Origin: Coriobacteriales bacterium
GTDB taxonomy: Bacteria; Actinomycetota; Coriobacteriia; Coriobacteriales; Atopobiaceae
Length of the DNA stretch: 45,546 nt
Assembly: GCA_029101205.1 (NCBI GenBank)
Contig: JAQXQO010000154.1
Location: forward strand, 1 to 45,546
Reading direction: 5' to 3'
Positions 1 to 8,638 of this stretch are shown in pieces. The notes below the pieces were generated by a model that did no database searches, was not told the DNA's origin, and saw only the letters and a program-made list of their open reading frames with translations. Made by a program: the position numbers and the translations under genes. Position 1 is the stretch's first letter. The number at the start of each line of letters is the position of its first letter.

Positions 1-298
1 TCCCGTCCCCGCCCGCGGATGGCGCAGGTGTGGTGAACCAGTCATCTACCTGCCCTTCTATGCATCTGGGTTCCGAAGTGGCTACAATCTAGTTCCGTAT
101 GCGTTTTGTCGGTGCGTTAAGCTTGCAGGAAGCGATTGACCCCGGCGGCCTTTCGGACCCGCGGCGGTGCCTCCGGTGCTCTCGGCGGCCCTTCGAGCCC
201 GCAGCGGTGCCCTCGGTGGTTCTTCGAACCCGCGGCGGCGCGTCCGACCCGTCACCAACAAAGCGCACCTACGGTCAGATACATGCGAGAGGAGCTCC
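1..298. other. Spacer upstream of folE with degenerate direct repeats
   Basis: No gene is supported here. At 158, 198 and 229 a block close to CCCGCGGCGGTGCC recurs, preceded each time by TTCGRRCC; the last two copies are 31 bp apart and the first two 40 bp apart. A TACAAT hexamer at 83-88 could be a promoter -10 box, but no convincing -35 box lies 16-18 bp before it. The ribosome binding site of folE (GAGGAG) closes the region. Confidence 0.45.
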
Positions 299-883
299 AT
301 GGCCACCGAGCACATGGATCACGAAAAGATCGAGCAGGGCGTCCGCCTGATCCTGGAAGGCATGGGTGAGGACCCCACGCGCGAGGGCCTGCTGGAGACG
401 CCCGCCCGTGTGGCTCGCGCCATGGAGGAATGCTGCGGCGGCCTGTACCAGGACCCGGCGGAGCTCTTTAAGGTGTCGTTCGACGCGCAGTGCCGCGAGA
501 TGGTGATCGTGCGAGACATTCCGTTCTTCTCGCTATGCGAACATCACCTGCTGCCGTTCTTTGGCGTGGCGCATGTGGCGTACCTGCCGGGCGCTGACGG
601 CAGGGTGTGCGGCATCTCGAAGCTGGCTCGCGTGGTCGAGATCTACGCTCGTCGCCCCCAGCTGCAGGAACGCTTGACTCGCCAGGTGGCCGACGCCATC
701 GTGAACGGCATCCATCCCCAGGGCGTTCTCGTGGTGATGGAGGCCGAGCACCTCTGCATGACCATGCGCGGGGTAAAGAAGCCCGGCGCTCGCACCACCA
801 CTACGGCCGTGCGCGGTGCCTTCGAGCACCACGACGCCACGCGCGCCGAGGCCATGTCGCTGATCTTCAACGGCACGCGCTGA
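299..883 (+). CDS. folE: GTP cyclohydrolase I
   Basis: Catalyses the first step of folate synthesis, GTP to 7,8-dihydroneopterin triphosphate, in the cytoplasm. The 194-residue protein has the family's usual length. The zinc and active-site signature is visible as [10 protein letters not shown], with the downstream VQ-like block replaced by the equivalent LTRQVADAI and the second Cys in [17 protein letters not shown] chose the ATG at 299 because GAGGAG sits just upstream and the reading gives [15 protein letters not shown]; the frame stays open further upstream only through repeat DNA. It is the first gene of a three-gene operon with the folP-folK fusion 39 bp downstream. No folB is seen between them. 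The family assignment is firm. Confidence 0.96.
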   Translation: MATEHMDHEKIEQGVRLILEGMGEDPTREGLLETPARVARAMEECCGGLYQDPAELFKVSFDAQCREMVIVRDIPFFSLCEHHLLPFFGVAHVAYLPGADGRVCGISKLARVVEIYARRPQLQERLTRQVADAIVNGIHPQGVLVVMEAEHLCMTMRGVKKPGARTTTTAVRGAFEHHDATRAEAMSLIFNGTR

Positions 884-922
884 TCTATCGGCACGAACCA
901 GGAACGACGCGAAAGGAAACCC

Positions 923-2344
923 ATGCTTCGAGAGAACTACTACGATTGGCAGTGCGGCAATCACCAGATCTCGCTTGCCCGCCCCCGCATCATGGGAATC
1001 CTGAACGTCACGCCCGACTCGTTCTCGGACGGTGGACAGAACTATGACCCCAAGATTGCCGTCGAGCACGCCATCCAGATGCTGGACGACGGCGCCGACA
1101 TCATCGACGTGGGCGGCGAGTCCACGCGTCCCGGCCACAAGCCCGTGAGCCCCGAGGAGGAGATGCGCCGCATCGTCCCCGTGGTGCGCCAGCTGGTGCA
1201 GGAGGGCGCGGTCGTGTCGGTGGACACGCGCCATGCCCAGACGGCAAAGATGTGCCTGCGCCTGGGCGCCGACATCATCAACGACGTCACCGGTTTCACC
1301 GACCCCGACATGGTAAAGGTCGTGGCCCCCTCCAAGTGCGGCCTGGTGGTCATGCACTGGAACCAGACCACGGGCATCAACTCGCGCAAGTCCGTCACGC
1401 TGGACTCGGCGCGACCCGCTCGCGCGGTCATGCCCACGAACCGCCGCTTCACCCTGCCCGAGGAAGCGCCCATCATGCGAGAGGTCATGGGCTTCCTGGG
1501 CGACCAGGCGCGCACGCTCATGCGCGCGGGCGTCTCGCACGACCGCATCTGCATCGACCCCGGCCCCGGCTTCGACAAGACTGCCGACATGGACGTCGTC
1601 ATCCAGCGCAACACGCAGAAGCTGGTCAGTATGGGCTACCCCGTGCTGACGGCCGTCTCGCGCAAGCGCTTCGTCGGCGCGGTGTCGGGCGTGGGTCAGG
1701 CGGCAGACCGCGACCCCGCGACCATCGGCATCGTGCTGTCGGCCGTGGTGGCCGGCGCGCGCGTGCTGCGCGTGCACAACGTGGCGCAGACCGCCCAGGC
1801 CGTGAACTCGTTCTGGGCCGTCGGGAGGAAGGACTCCCGCCGCGCGTTCATCTCGCTGGGGTCCAACGTGGGTGACCGCATCGGCTACCTGGCGCGCGCG
1901 ACCAAGCTTATCGATAGCCTGCCTCTGACCTGCGTAAACGCCGTCAGCCACGCCTACGAGACCGAGCCGGCCTACGGCATCGCGACCCCCGTGGCCAATG
2001 CAGTGGCCGAGATTCACACCGAGCTGCACCCCCTGGTGCTGATGGACAAGCTGCTGGACATCGAGGACCAGCTGGACCGCGTGCGCGACCCGCAAAAGCA
2101 GGGCTTTGGTCCCCGTACCATCGACTGCGACCTCTGCTGGTTTGAGGGAGAAGAGCATGCCGGCCGCAAGCTGAAGCTGCCGCACCCCGGCCTGGGCGAG
2201 CGCGACTACGTGCTGGTGCCGATGGAGGACCTGATGAGCGACCCCGAGCGCTTCCTTGCGCACGACGGCGTGGACGTGCGTCCCTTCGAGGAGCGCGTGG
2301 GCCACGTGATGGCCGACCTGGGCCCCGTCGCCTGGCAGGCCTAG
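923..2344 (+). CDS. folP-folK: Dihydropteroate synthase / HPPK fusion
   Basis: A 473-residue fusion of two folate enzymes. Residues about 1-295 are dihydropteroate synthase (joins p-aminobenzoate to the pterin; the sulfonamide target), with MGILNVTPDSFSDGG near the start, DVGGESTRPG, IDPGPGF and SRKRFVG. Residues about 310-473 are 6-hydroxymethyl-dihydropterin pyrophosphokinase, with AFISLGSNVGDR and FGPRTIDCDLCWF, ending in LPHPGLGERDYVL. The order (FolP then FolK) puts the later enzyme first. The synthase half carries a long loop between HWNQ and the IDPGPG motif. Start at 923 follows GAAAGGAAA. The stop TAG is 1 bp before the next start, so the three genes are translated as a unit. Dihydroneopterin aldolase (FolB), which would supply the FolK substrate, is not in this cluster and must be elsewhere or replaced. 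Confidence 0.95.
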   Translation: MLRENYYDWQCGNHQISLARPRIMGILNVTPDSFSDGGQNYDPKIAVEHAIQMLDDGADIIDVGGESTRPGHKPVSPEEEMRRIVPVVRQLVQEGAVVSVDTRHAQTAKMCLRLGADIINDVTGFTDPDMVKVVAPSKCGLVVMHWNQTTGINSRKSVTLDSARPARAVMPTNRRFTLPEEAPIMREVMGFLGDQARTLMRAGVSHDRICIDPGPGFDKTADMDVVIQRNTQKLVSMGYPVLTAVSRKRFVGAVSGVGQAADRDPATIGIVLSAVVAGARVLRVHNVAQTAQAVNSFWAVGRKDSRRAFISLGSNVGDRIGYLARATKLIDSLPLTCVNAVSHAYETEPAYGIATPVANAVAEIHTELHPLVLMDKLLDIEDQLDRVRDPQKQGFGPRTIDCDLCWFEGEEHAGRKLKLPHPGLGERDYVLVPMEDLMSDPERFLAHDGVDVRPFEERVGHVMADLGPVAWQA

Positions 2345-2345
2345 T

Positions 2346-3485
2346 ATGACGGAGAAGAAGAACGAGGCGGAGCAGTCGGGCGCTGCCGTCCCCTGCGACG
2401 CGGCACCCACCGATTCGGCCGTCGCTGAAGGTGCGGCCCCCTGCGGCTCGGCTGTCGCGGGCGGTGCAGCCCCCACTGATTCGGCCATTCCCGGTGACCC
2501 CACCCCGGATTCCGGCTTTACTGCCCCCGCCGAGCCAGCCGCCGAGCCAGCCGCCGCAGCTGAGTCTGCCCCTGCCGAGGCCGGTGCCGAGGTCGGCTCA
2601 ACTAGCCACGCTGAGCCAATCCTGCCGCAACTGGAGATTGGCGGTTCCGACCTCGTTCCCCTGACTCACGTGACTGAACTTGCCTACTCCGGCGCTCCCG
2701 AGGGCTCCGGAGTGGTTCTCCACGTGAACGGCGAACAGCAAAACACCCCCTCTGAACTGCTGCGACTTGGCGTGCTGCTGAAGCCGCAGGTCCCCATGCG
2801 CCAGCTGGTGGCTGTCGAGCCGGTCGCGGCGATGGCGTTGCTGACAGCCTTCGAGGACGCCGGCGTGCAAGCCGATCGCATCGGAATCGGCTGGCCGCAC
2901 GACATCGTACTCAGTGAAGACAACCGTCTTGTCGCGACGCTGTCGACGAAGGCCGGCTTCAACGACGGCATGTTCGTCAGCCTGGCAATAGACGTGCAAG
3001 CCGACGTGCTGGCCGAGCTGTTGGACGAGGTGGGGGAGGCCGAAGCTACGGCTGCAGCAGCCGATTCCGTAGCTGTCACCGCCACCGACACCGTTGCCAA
3101 TCTCGCCGCAGCCGACACCGCCGCCGACACCGCCATAGACGACCCCAACGCAATTGCCGCAGGTCGCGGCGCAACTTCAGTCCTTGTCCCTACACTAGCC
3201 GTTGCTATTCAAAAGCGGGTAGTACAAGCCATGCGAGACTGGGAAACCCAGGCCAAGTCGTCGAATGCGGCGGCTGGCCCGTGGGCGCCCTTCTTGCCCG
3301 CGTACTTCGATCGCGTGCCGCTGCTGGGACAGGCCGTGAACGTGTGCTACCCTAACGGCCGCGTCTACGCGCGTGGCATTTTCGTCGGCATTGACATCTG
3401 GGGCCGCGCCACGGTGCGCACCCGCCGCGCCGGCGACATCGAGTTCCCTGCCCAGCAGTTTGTGATTCGTCCGCAGAGCTACTAG
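2346..3485 (+). CDS. Biotin-protein-ligase-like protein lacking catalytic lysines
   Basis: A 379-residue protein, last in the folate operon. Residues 1 to about 95 are a low-complexity Ala/Pro/Ser/Thr segment with short repeats (GAAPTDSA, GAAPCGSA). The rest resembles the BirA catalytic core and C-terminal domain: a segment like LLRLGVLLKPQVPMRQLV, then IGIGWPHDIVLS where ligases have KWPND, then FVSLAIDV where they have GIGINV, then a beta-barrel-like end (GRVYARGIFVGIDIWG). The Lys before WPND is Gly182, the second catalytic Lys of the usual GRKLxGIL is Arg194, and no GRGRRGR biotinyl-AMP loop is visible. Residues about 230-275 form another Ala/Asp/Thr insert. I infer a non-ligase relative, perhaps a cofactor or protein-binding factor. 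It could also be a diverged lipoate-ligase-fold protein. Confidence 0.6.
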   Translation: MTEKKNEAEQSGAAVPCDAAPTDSAVAEGAAPCGSAVAGGAAPTDSAIPGDPTPDSGFTAPAEPAAEPAAAAESAPAEAGAEVGSTSHAEPILPQLEIGGSDLVPLTHVTELAYSGAPEGSGVVLHVNGEQQNTPSELLRLGVLLKPQVPMRQLVAVEPVAAMALLTAFEDAGVQADRIGIGWPHDIVLSEDNRLVATLSTKAGFNDGMFVSLAIDVQADVLAELLDEVGEAEATAAAADSVAVTATDTVANLAAADTAADTAIDDPNAIAAGRGATSVLVPTLAVAIQKRVVQAMRDWETQAKSSNAAAGPWAPFLPAYFDRVPLLGQAVNVCYPNGRVYARGIFVGIDIWGRATVRTRRAGDIEFPAQQFVIRPQSY

Positions 3486-3494
3486 AGCTCTGCC

Positions 3495-3578
3495 ACCGAG
3501 CCACTGCAGTTACCGTCCTACCGCCGAGCCACTGCGGTTACAGTCCTGTCACCGTGTCGCTGCGGCTGTATTTTCGAA
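3495..3578. repeat. 28-bp tandem repeat, three copies
   Basis: Directly after the stop of the ligase-like gene. CGAGCCACTGC starts at 3497 and 3525, and a diverged copy CGTGTCGCTGC starts at 3553, an exact 28-bp period. Each copy is followed by a TTACMGTCC or related block. No hairpin with a T-tract is seen, so it is not an obvious terminator. Confidence 0.6.
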
Positions 3579-3659
3579 GTCAGCACGCCGGTTCGAGTAG
3601 CCTAAACGCCCCAATCCGTCTGCTAGTCGAGGGTAATCTACGAAAACACATTGATTGGG

Positions 3660-3940
3660 GCGTCTGGTGCGCCCAGTTCTGGACTTAGCCCAGGCCACCA
3701 CGCCCAGACCAGGCAATGCGTCCGCCCAGACCCGGAGTTGGTCCGGGCCAACCCGCCGGAATCTTTCGATCTGAGTGTCTGGCCTGCGTCGATTTCCGGA
3801 AGTGGGCGTCCAGGCCGCTGGAATTTCCAGGTCTGGGCGTCTTGCCAGCCCGGATCTCCGGGTCTGGGCGTCCTACCCGCCGAGATCTCCCGGTCTGGGC
3901 GGATCCTGCACGTTAACGTCGCCAGGTCTGGGCGATTGGC
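3660..3940. repeat. 31/22-bp phased GGTCTGGGCG array A
   Basis: Cores related to GGTCTGGGCG occur as the reverse complement at 3670, 3701 and 3723 (steps 31 and 22 bp) and then in forward orientation at 3769, 3799, 3830, 3861, 3892 and 3925 (steps 30, 31, 31, 31, 33). Each forward core is preceded by a short block like ATTTCC or ATCTCC, while the rest of the unit varies. The last unit (3902-3934) carries the palindrome ACGTTAACGT and recurs almost unchanged at 40841-40873. Open frames through the array keep no common frame, because a 31-bp step shifts frame with each unit, so it is treated as non-coding. Confidence 0.75.
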
Positions 3941-4027
3941 GGCCATCAATCGACGTGTCAGAAGGCGTTGTGCCGGCCACGGTATGATCAGGATGCCAAG
4001 AAACGCATCCAGTCCGAAGTACTGCCA

Positions 4028-4086
4028 GCCCGAGGCCCAGGCAGCCCGAGGCCCAGGCAGCCCGAGGCCCAGGCAGCCCGAGCCCC
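4028..4086. repeat. 16-bp tandem repeat, three perfect copies
   Basis: The unit GCCCGAGGCCCAGGCA occurs at 4028, 4044 and 4060 without change, followed by a partial copy. It lies just beyond the 3' end of coaX, which is on the opposite strand. A recent slippage or duplication array; no function is evident. Confidence 0.8.
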
Positions 4087-4108
4087 GCGCCCGCCAGTCC
4101 CAGCGTCC

Positions 4109-4894
4109 CTACTCCTCCGTCCGCTGCCGGTGGTTCTGCCAGATCAGGAACACGCCGCGTAGCGTCAGGTCGTCGTCGATGACATCGAACAGGTCGGTGG
4201 CCTTGCTGACGGTGCGCGCCAGTCCGCCGGTGGCGATGACCTGCGCGTCGTCGATGTCCAGCTCGTGGGCTATGCGCCTGACCAGCCCCTCCGCCTGCGC
4301 CGCCGCGCCGATGACCAGGCCCGACTGCACGGCCTTCTCGGTGGTGTCACCCAGGGCAGAGTCGGGCGCCTCGATGGGCACGCTCGACAGCTTTGCCGCG
4401 TGCGAGAACAGCGCCGCCGCGGACAGCATGAGCCCCGGCGAGATGGCTCCGCCGCGATACGTTCCCTCTCGATCGACTACGTCGATGTTCGTCGCGGTGC
4501 CAAAGTCGACCACGATGGCCGGCGTCCCGTAGCTGGCCAGCGCCGCGACGGCGTTTGCCACGCGGTCGGCTCCCACGGTGGTGCGGTTGGGCAGCGCCAG
4601 GTCCAGGTTGCCGGTGACATCCGGGCCCACTACCAGCGGCGTTATGCCCAGCTCGCGCTGCAGGCAACGCGTCCACGCACGCGTCAGCACCGGCACCACG
4701 CAAGCGATGCCCGCGGCCTCGACCGCGTCCAGGTCCTCTTCATCCATCTGGAAGAACGAATGCAGATGCTCGCGCAGCATGTCGGCGGTGTCGGTGCGCA
4801 CCGTGGCCATGCGCCAGCCTGCGCGCCCGACGCCGTCCTGGTCGTATAGCCCCAGCGTGGTCTGGGTGTTCCCCACGTCTATGGAAAGAAACAT
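4109..4894 (-). CDS. coaX: Type III pantothenate kinase
   Basis: Phosphorylates pantothenate, the first committed step of coenzyme A synthesis. The 261-residue protein matches the family's size. Visible motifs are the phosphate loop IDVGNTQTT at the start, GADRVANAVAA in the middle, DFGTATNIDVV, and GGAISPGL with the family glycines. I set the start at 4894, where the codon gives MFLSIDVGNT and GGGAG lies just upstream; the frame continues further upstream only through low-complexity repeat DNA (Arg-rich, no family similarity). It stands alone on the minus strand, divergent from glmU. Confidence 0.95.
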   Translation of the reverse strand: MFLSIDVGNTQTTLGLYDQDGVGRAGWRMATVRTDTADMLREHLHSFFQMDEEDLDAVEAAGIACVVPVLTRAWTRCLQRELGITPLVVGPDVTGNLDLALPNRTTVGADRVANAVAALASYGTPAIVVDFGTATNIDVVDREGTYRGGAISPGLMLSAAALFSHAAKLSSVPIEAPDSALGDTTEKAVQSGLVIGAAAQAEGLVRRIAHELDIDDAQVIATGGLARTVSKATDLFDVIDDDLTLRGVFLIWQNHRQRTEE

Positions 4895-5336
4895 CGTCCG
4901 CTCCCGCCTTTGCCGCCTACAGAAGAGAAGTGCCAGTGCTGTCAAGAAGCGCCGTCGTGCCGAGAAGTGCCGTCGTGACCGAGCCCCGTCGTGCCGAGAA
5001 GCGCCGTCGTGACCGAGCCCCCGTCGCGCCGAAGCCGTGCGTCGAAGGCGGGTTGCCCGCCGCGAGGTCCGGCTAAGAAGTTCCGTCGTGGCGTCGGCCC
5101 CATAGCCCTTCTTGCCATCATAAGGCCTAAAGCATGGCATCGCCCCTGGTATACCCGGTGTTTTGAACAACTTGTGACGCTTGCGGAGCGCACCGCCTGC
5201 AAGCTGCGCGTAAAGGAAGCGAACAGGTAAAATGTAGTGAGGTTTGGTCCGCCGATGCGGTGGGGGCGCGTGTGCCACGGCATTGGCGTAGGCCGTTTTG
5301 GGACAAGCATAACCGATGCTTTTGGAGGCCTCGCAT
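4895..5336. other. Divergent coaX/glmU spacer with a 34-bp duplication
   Basis: A 442-bp spacer between two divergent starts. At about 4953-5020 a block beginning CGTCGTGCCGAGAAG and containing CGTCGTGACCGAGCCC is repeated in tandem with a period of about 34 bp, with a third degenerate copy of its first part. The coaX side is otherwise simple. On the glmU side there is a TAAAAT hexamer near 5227 with no clear -35 box. No small gene is supported. Confidence 0.5.
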
Positions 5337-6728
5337 ATGCCCATCACTGCGATCGTCCTCGCCGCGGGCGAGGGTACGCGCATGAAGTCCCGTCATCCCA
5401 AAGTCATGCACAAGCTCCTGGACCGGCCCCTGGTGGGTTGGGTCGTGCGCGCGGCACAGGCTGCCGGCGCCGACCGCGTCGTCGTGGTCGTGGGCAACGG
5501 TGCTGACGAGGTCCGCTCGTATCTCCGCGGTTTCGACGGCGTCGAGACGGTGGAGCAGACCGAGCGCCTGGGTACGGGTCATGCCTGCCGGACGGCCATC
5601 GAGGCCGCCAACATCACCGACGGCCCCGTATGGGTGCTGGCGGGCGACACCCCGCTGCTGCGTCCGGACACGCTGCGCGCGGCGTCCGAGCGCATCACCA
5701 GCCAGGGCGAGGCGGGTTGCGCCCTGACCATGACCCCGCCCGACGTCAGCGGCTACGGCCGCATCCAGCTGGATGCCGACGGTCACGTGCTGGCCATCAT
5801 CGAGGACAAGGACTGCACGCCCCAGCAGCGCAAGGAGCTCCTGGAGTGCAACTCCAGCATCTACGCGTTCGACGGCGCTCAGCTGGCAGCCCACATCGGC
5901 GAGATTACGAACCAGAACGTGCAGCACGAGTACTACCTGACCGACATGATTTCCATCCTGCGCCAGGCAAACCAGCACGTCAGCATCATGCACGTGGACG
6001 ACTACACCGAGCTTCTGGGCATCAACAACCGCGTGCAGCTGGCCCAGGCCACGAAGGCCATGCAGCGCCGCATCAACCACGATCTCATGATGTCGGGCGT
6101 CACCATGATGGACCCCGACCAGGTGTGGGTTGGCCCCGACGTCACGGTGGGCAACGACACCACGCTGCTGCCCCAGACCTTCCTCCTGGGCAACACCACG
6201 GTGGGCTCCGACTGCGTCGTGGGCCCAAACAGCCGCCTGGTCAACGCCACCGTGGGCAACGGCTGCACCGTGGACGAGACCATCATCGTGGACTCCGCCA
6301 TCGACGACGACGTCAACTGCGGTCCTCGCGCCTACATCCGCGGGCACGCGCACTTCCTGAAGGGCTCCAAGGCCGGCACCCATGTGGAGATCAAGAACTC
6401 CACCATCGGCGAGGGCTCCAAGGTGCCGCACCTCAGCTACATCGGCGACACGCAGATGGGCGCTGGCGTCAACATCGGCGGTGGCTCCATCACGTGCAAT
6501 TACGATGGCAAGCACAAGAACCACACCACCATCGGCGACCACGTCTTCATCGGCTCCGACACCATGATGGTGGCGCCGGTGACCATAGGCGACGGCGCGC
6601 TGGTGGGCGCCAGCTCCTGCATCACGAAGGACGTTCCTGCCGACGCGCTTGCCATCGAGCGTTCGAAGCAGACGATCATTGAAGATTGGGCCGCAAGGCA
6701 TCGCAAGGCTCTGGAGGAAGAGGACTAA
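5337..6728 (+). CDS. glmU: Bifunctional GlmU (uridyltransferase/acetyltransferase)
   Basis: Makes UDP-N-acetylglucosamine for peptidoglycan by acetylating glucosamine-1-phosphate and then adding UMP. The 463-residue protein has the uridyltransferase signature LAAGEGTRMKSRHPK at residues 6-20 and the loop RLGTGHACRTA. From about residue 250 it shows a left-handed beta-helix of hexapeptide repeats (for example VTVGNDTTLL and TTVGSDCVVG), with acetyltransferase residues around GGGSITCNYDGKHKN. The start at 5337 has TTTGGAGG upstream and gives MPITAIVLAAGEG. The stop TAA shares one base with the start of prs (TAATG), so the two are translationally coupled. This gene pair is common in Gram-positive bacteria. 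Confidence 0.96.
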   Translation: MPITAIVLAAGEGTRMKSRHPKVMHKLLDRPLVGWVVRAAQAAGADRVVVVVGNGADEVRSYLRGFDGVETVEQTERLGTGHACRTAIEAANITDGPVWVLAGDTPLLRPDTLRAASERITSQGEAGCALTMTPPDVSGYGRIQLDADGHVLAIIEDKDCTPQQRKELLECNSSIYAFDGAQLAAHIGEITNQNVQHEYYLTDMISILRQANQHVSIMHVDDYTELLGINNRVQLAQATKAMQRRINHDLMMSGVTMMDPDQVWVGPDVTVGNDTTLLPQTFLLGNTTVGSDCVVGPNSRLVNATVGNGCTVDETIIVDSAIDDDVNCGPRAYIRGHAHFLKGSKAGTHVEIKNSTIGEGSKVPHLSYIGDTQMGAGVNIGGGSITCNYDGKHKNHTTIGDHVFIGSDTMMVAPVTIGDGALVGASSCITKDVPADALAIERSKQTIIEDWAARHRKALEEED

Positions 6729-7723
6729 TGTACGAGGATCTAAGCACCCCTGCCACCTACAAGAAGGAGATCAAGCTGTACACCGGCTCCGGCAACCCCG
6801 AGCTGGCGCAGAAGATCGCCGACGTCTTGCACCTGCAGCTGCAAGGCCTGAAGCTCGAGAAGTTCGCCAACGGCGAGATCTACGCTCGCTTTGAGGAGTC
6901 CGTCCGCGGCGACGAGGTCTTCTTTGTGCAGAGCATCGCCGGCCAGAACGTCAACGACCTGCTGATGGAGACCCTCATCGTGGCCGACGCGGCCAGCCGC
7001 GCCTCCGCGGAGAGCTTCACCGCCGTCATCCCGCACTACGGCTACGCCCGCCAGGACCGCAAGGCCGCCAGCCGCGAGCCCATCACCGCCCGTCTGGTGG
7101 CCAACCTGCTGGAGGCCGCCGGCGTGGATCGCGTCATCACGCTGGACCTGCACTCCGGCCAGATCCAGGGCTTCTTTGACATCCCCGTGACGCACCTGAC
7201 CGCCCTGTACCAGTTTGGCGACTACTTCAAGACCAAGGGCTTCGACTGGGACAACACCGTGGTCGTGTCCCCCGACATGGGTCGCGCCAAGGTGGCCAAG
7301 AAGCTGTCCGACTACCTGGGCTGCGAAGTCGCCATTGCCCACAAGAGCCGCCCGAAGCACAACGCCGCCGAGGTCATGGGCGTCATCGGTGACATCGTGG
7401 GCAAGACCTGCATCATCAACGACGACATGATCGACACCGGTGGCACCCTGGTGGGCTCCATCAACAAGCTGAAGGAGATGGGTGCCGGCGACATCTACGT
7501 CAGCGCCACCCACGGCATCTTCAGCGGCAAGGCCATCGAGCGCTTGGAGAACGCGCCCATCGTGGAGTGCGTGGTCACCGACGCCATCCCGTGCGAGATC
7601 GCCAACACCCCCGGCTCCAAGATCAAGCAGATCAGCGTGGCAGACGAGCTGGCCGAGGCTATCTACAACGTCTACATGAACCACTCCGTCAGCGCCGCCG
7701 CCGGTGGCAATGCCGAGATGTAG
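6728..7723 (+). CDS. prs: Ribose-phosphate pyrophosphokinase
   Basis: Makes PRPP from ribose-5-phosphate and ATP, feeding purine, pyrimidine, histidine and tryptophan synthesis. The 331-residue protein carries the class I signatures: FANGEIYARFEESVRG near residue 40, PHYGYARQDRKAASREPI, the pyrophosphate-binding stretch around TLDLHSGQIQGFFDIP, and the PRPP loop INDDMIDTGGTL. The start overlaps the glmU stop by one base. The last ten residues are a small Ala/Gly-rich tail. A terminator follows about 70 bp later, closing the operon. Confidence 0.96.
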   Translation: MYEDLSTPATYKKEIKLYTGSGNPELAQKIADVLHLQLQGLKLEKFANGEIYARFEESVRGDEVFFVQSIAGQNVNDLLMETLIVADAASRASAESFTAVIPHYGYARQDRKAASREPITARLVANLLEAAGVDRVITLDLHSGQIQGFFDIPVTHLTALYQFGDYFKTKGFDWDNTVVVSPDMGRAKVAKKLSDYLGCEVAIAHKSRPKHNAAEVMGVIGDIVGKTCIINDDMIDTGGTLVGSINKLKEMGAGDIYVSATHGIFSGKAIERLENAPIVECVVTDAIPCEIANTPGSKIKQISVADELAEAIYNVYMNHSVSAAAGGNAEM

Positions 7724-7792
7724 CCGGTAGGGCCGCCGAGCTGGCGGCCCTTCTTGCCCGATATACCCCCTTCTACCAGGGGATTTGCAACC

Positions 7793-7828
7793 AAAGGGAG
7801 CTTCCCCCACACAGGGAGCTCCCTTTTT
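7793..7828 (+). terminator. Rho-independent terminator of glmU-prs
   Basis: GGGAGCT at 7796-7802 pairs with AGCTCCC at 7817-7823, separated by a 14-base loop that includes C-rich sequence, and is followed at once by TTTTT. The position, 72 bp after the prs stop, fits. Confidence 0.85.
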
Positions 7829-7860
7829 GTGGCCACTGTTGGGGCGGGGACATGTCCGGA

Positions 7861-8007
7861 TACCCAGACCGGGAATCTCGTGGTTCGCTCGCCGCCCAGA
7901 CCTGTCGACACGGCCACCCAGACCCGGCAATACCCCGAGCCCGGCGCCCAGACCCGTCGATAGCCCCGCCCCCTCCGCCCAGACCTGGCGATGCCGGCGC
8001 CCACACC
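7861..8007. repeat. 31/22-bp phased array B (reverse cores)
   Basis: The reverse core CGCCCAGACC or a one- to two-base variant starts at 7861, 7893, 7915, 7945, 7976 and 7998. Steps are 32, 22, 30, 31 and 22 bp, the same two step sizes as array A. It begins just beyond the prs terminator and runs into the remnant gene at 8010. Confidence 0.75.
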
Positions 8008-8009
8008 TG

Positions 8010-8372
8010 GAGTTAGCCGACGCCGTGTGGCCAAAGGCGAAGTACGTCCTGGAGTACCTGGGCCTGGACTACCACGACGACGCCGGGCGAGACGTCGGTC
8101 GCTCGATGGGTCTGACCTGCGAGGGCTTTGTGGTGCAAGAAGTGACATCCGAGCAGGTCAAGGGCACTGGCATGGCCAAGATTGCCGAGAAGCTGCGCGA
8201 GCTGCTGAAGCCCAAAGGAACCAAGGCCACGAACCCGGAAACAACGAAGGCAAACCGGCCGCACTTGCTGGACCGGTTGTTCCCACCCGCGCAGCGCGCG
8301 AGCGACGGCTCGTTGGCTTACCCCAAGCCCGCCTGGGCGCTCCCAGCGAAGTTCCCCGTGTGCATTGAGTAG
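8010..8372 (+). pseudogene. Gene remnant of unknown family
   Basis: About 120 codons without stop, ending in TAG at 8370-8372. The first half reads like a real protein (VWPKAKYVLEYLGLDYHD, then GRSMGLTCEGFVV and QVKGTGMAKIAEKLRELL). The second half becomes Thr/Pro-rich and shows no pattern. There is no ribosome binding site or credible start: the frame continues upstream into phased array B, so the 5' part appears replaced or lost. A GTG at 8025 is the only internal candidate start. I do not recognise the family; the C-terminal look could fit a flavodoxin-like or NADPH-FMN-reductase-like protein, but this is a guess. Confidence 0.35.
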
Positions 8373-8434
8373 GACCAGCGCTTCCAGGCCCTGCGTCAGT
8401 CAAGCGCGCGTCGGCTGCGGTGAAGCTGCCCGGC

Positions 8435-8462
8435 TTGCGTCCGACCGCCTGCACTATATATA
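8435..8462 (+). promoter_or_regulatory. Possible promoter for the signal peptidase/pilin genes
   Basis: TTGCGT at 8435-8440 and TATATA at 8457-8462 are 16 bp apart and lie about 180 bp before the signal peptidase start. The AT-rich box stands out in this GC-rich sequence. Between it and the gene is a Lys/Ala-codon-rich stretch (8480-8620) broken by stops, possibly a decayed 5' extension of the gene. Confidence 0.35.
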
Positions 8463-8638
8463 GGTTTCGGGCAAAGCAATAAGCCGCGGCCCAGCAAACG
8501 GCCGCGGTCAAGAGAAAAGCTACGGTCTAGAGGGAAAGTCGCAGCCCAGAAAAAGGCTGAGGCTAAGAAGAAAAACCACGGCCCAAAAGAAAAGTCGCGG
8601 CTGAGAATAAAGCTTCGCCCAAGGACATCACCCACCCC

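Noticed and set aside
533-2503. A 656-codon minus-strand frame opposite folE and folP-folK
   Set aside because: A shadow of strongly supported genes, of His/Val/Ala-rich composition with no ribosome binding site.
3651-4532. A 293-codon frame through array A
   Set aside because: Its first part is translated repeats that change frame at each 31-bp step, and the rest is antisense to coaX.
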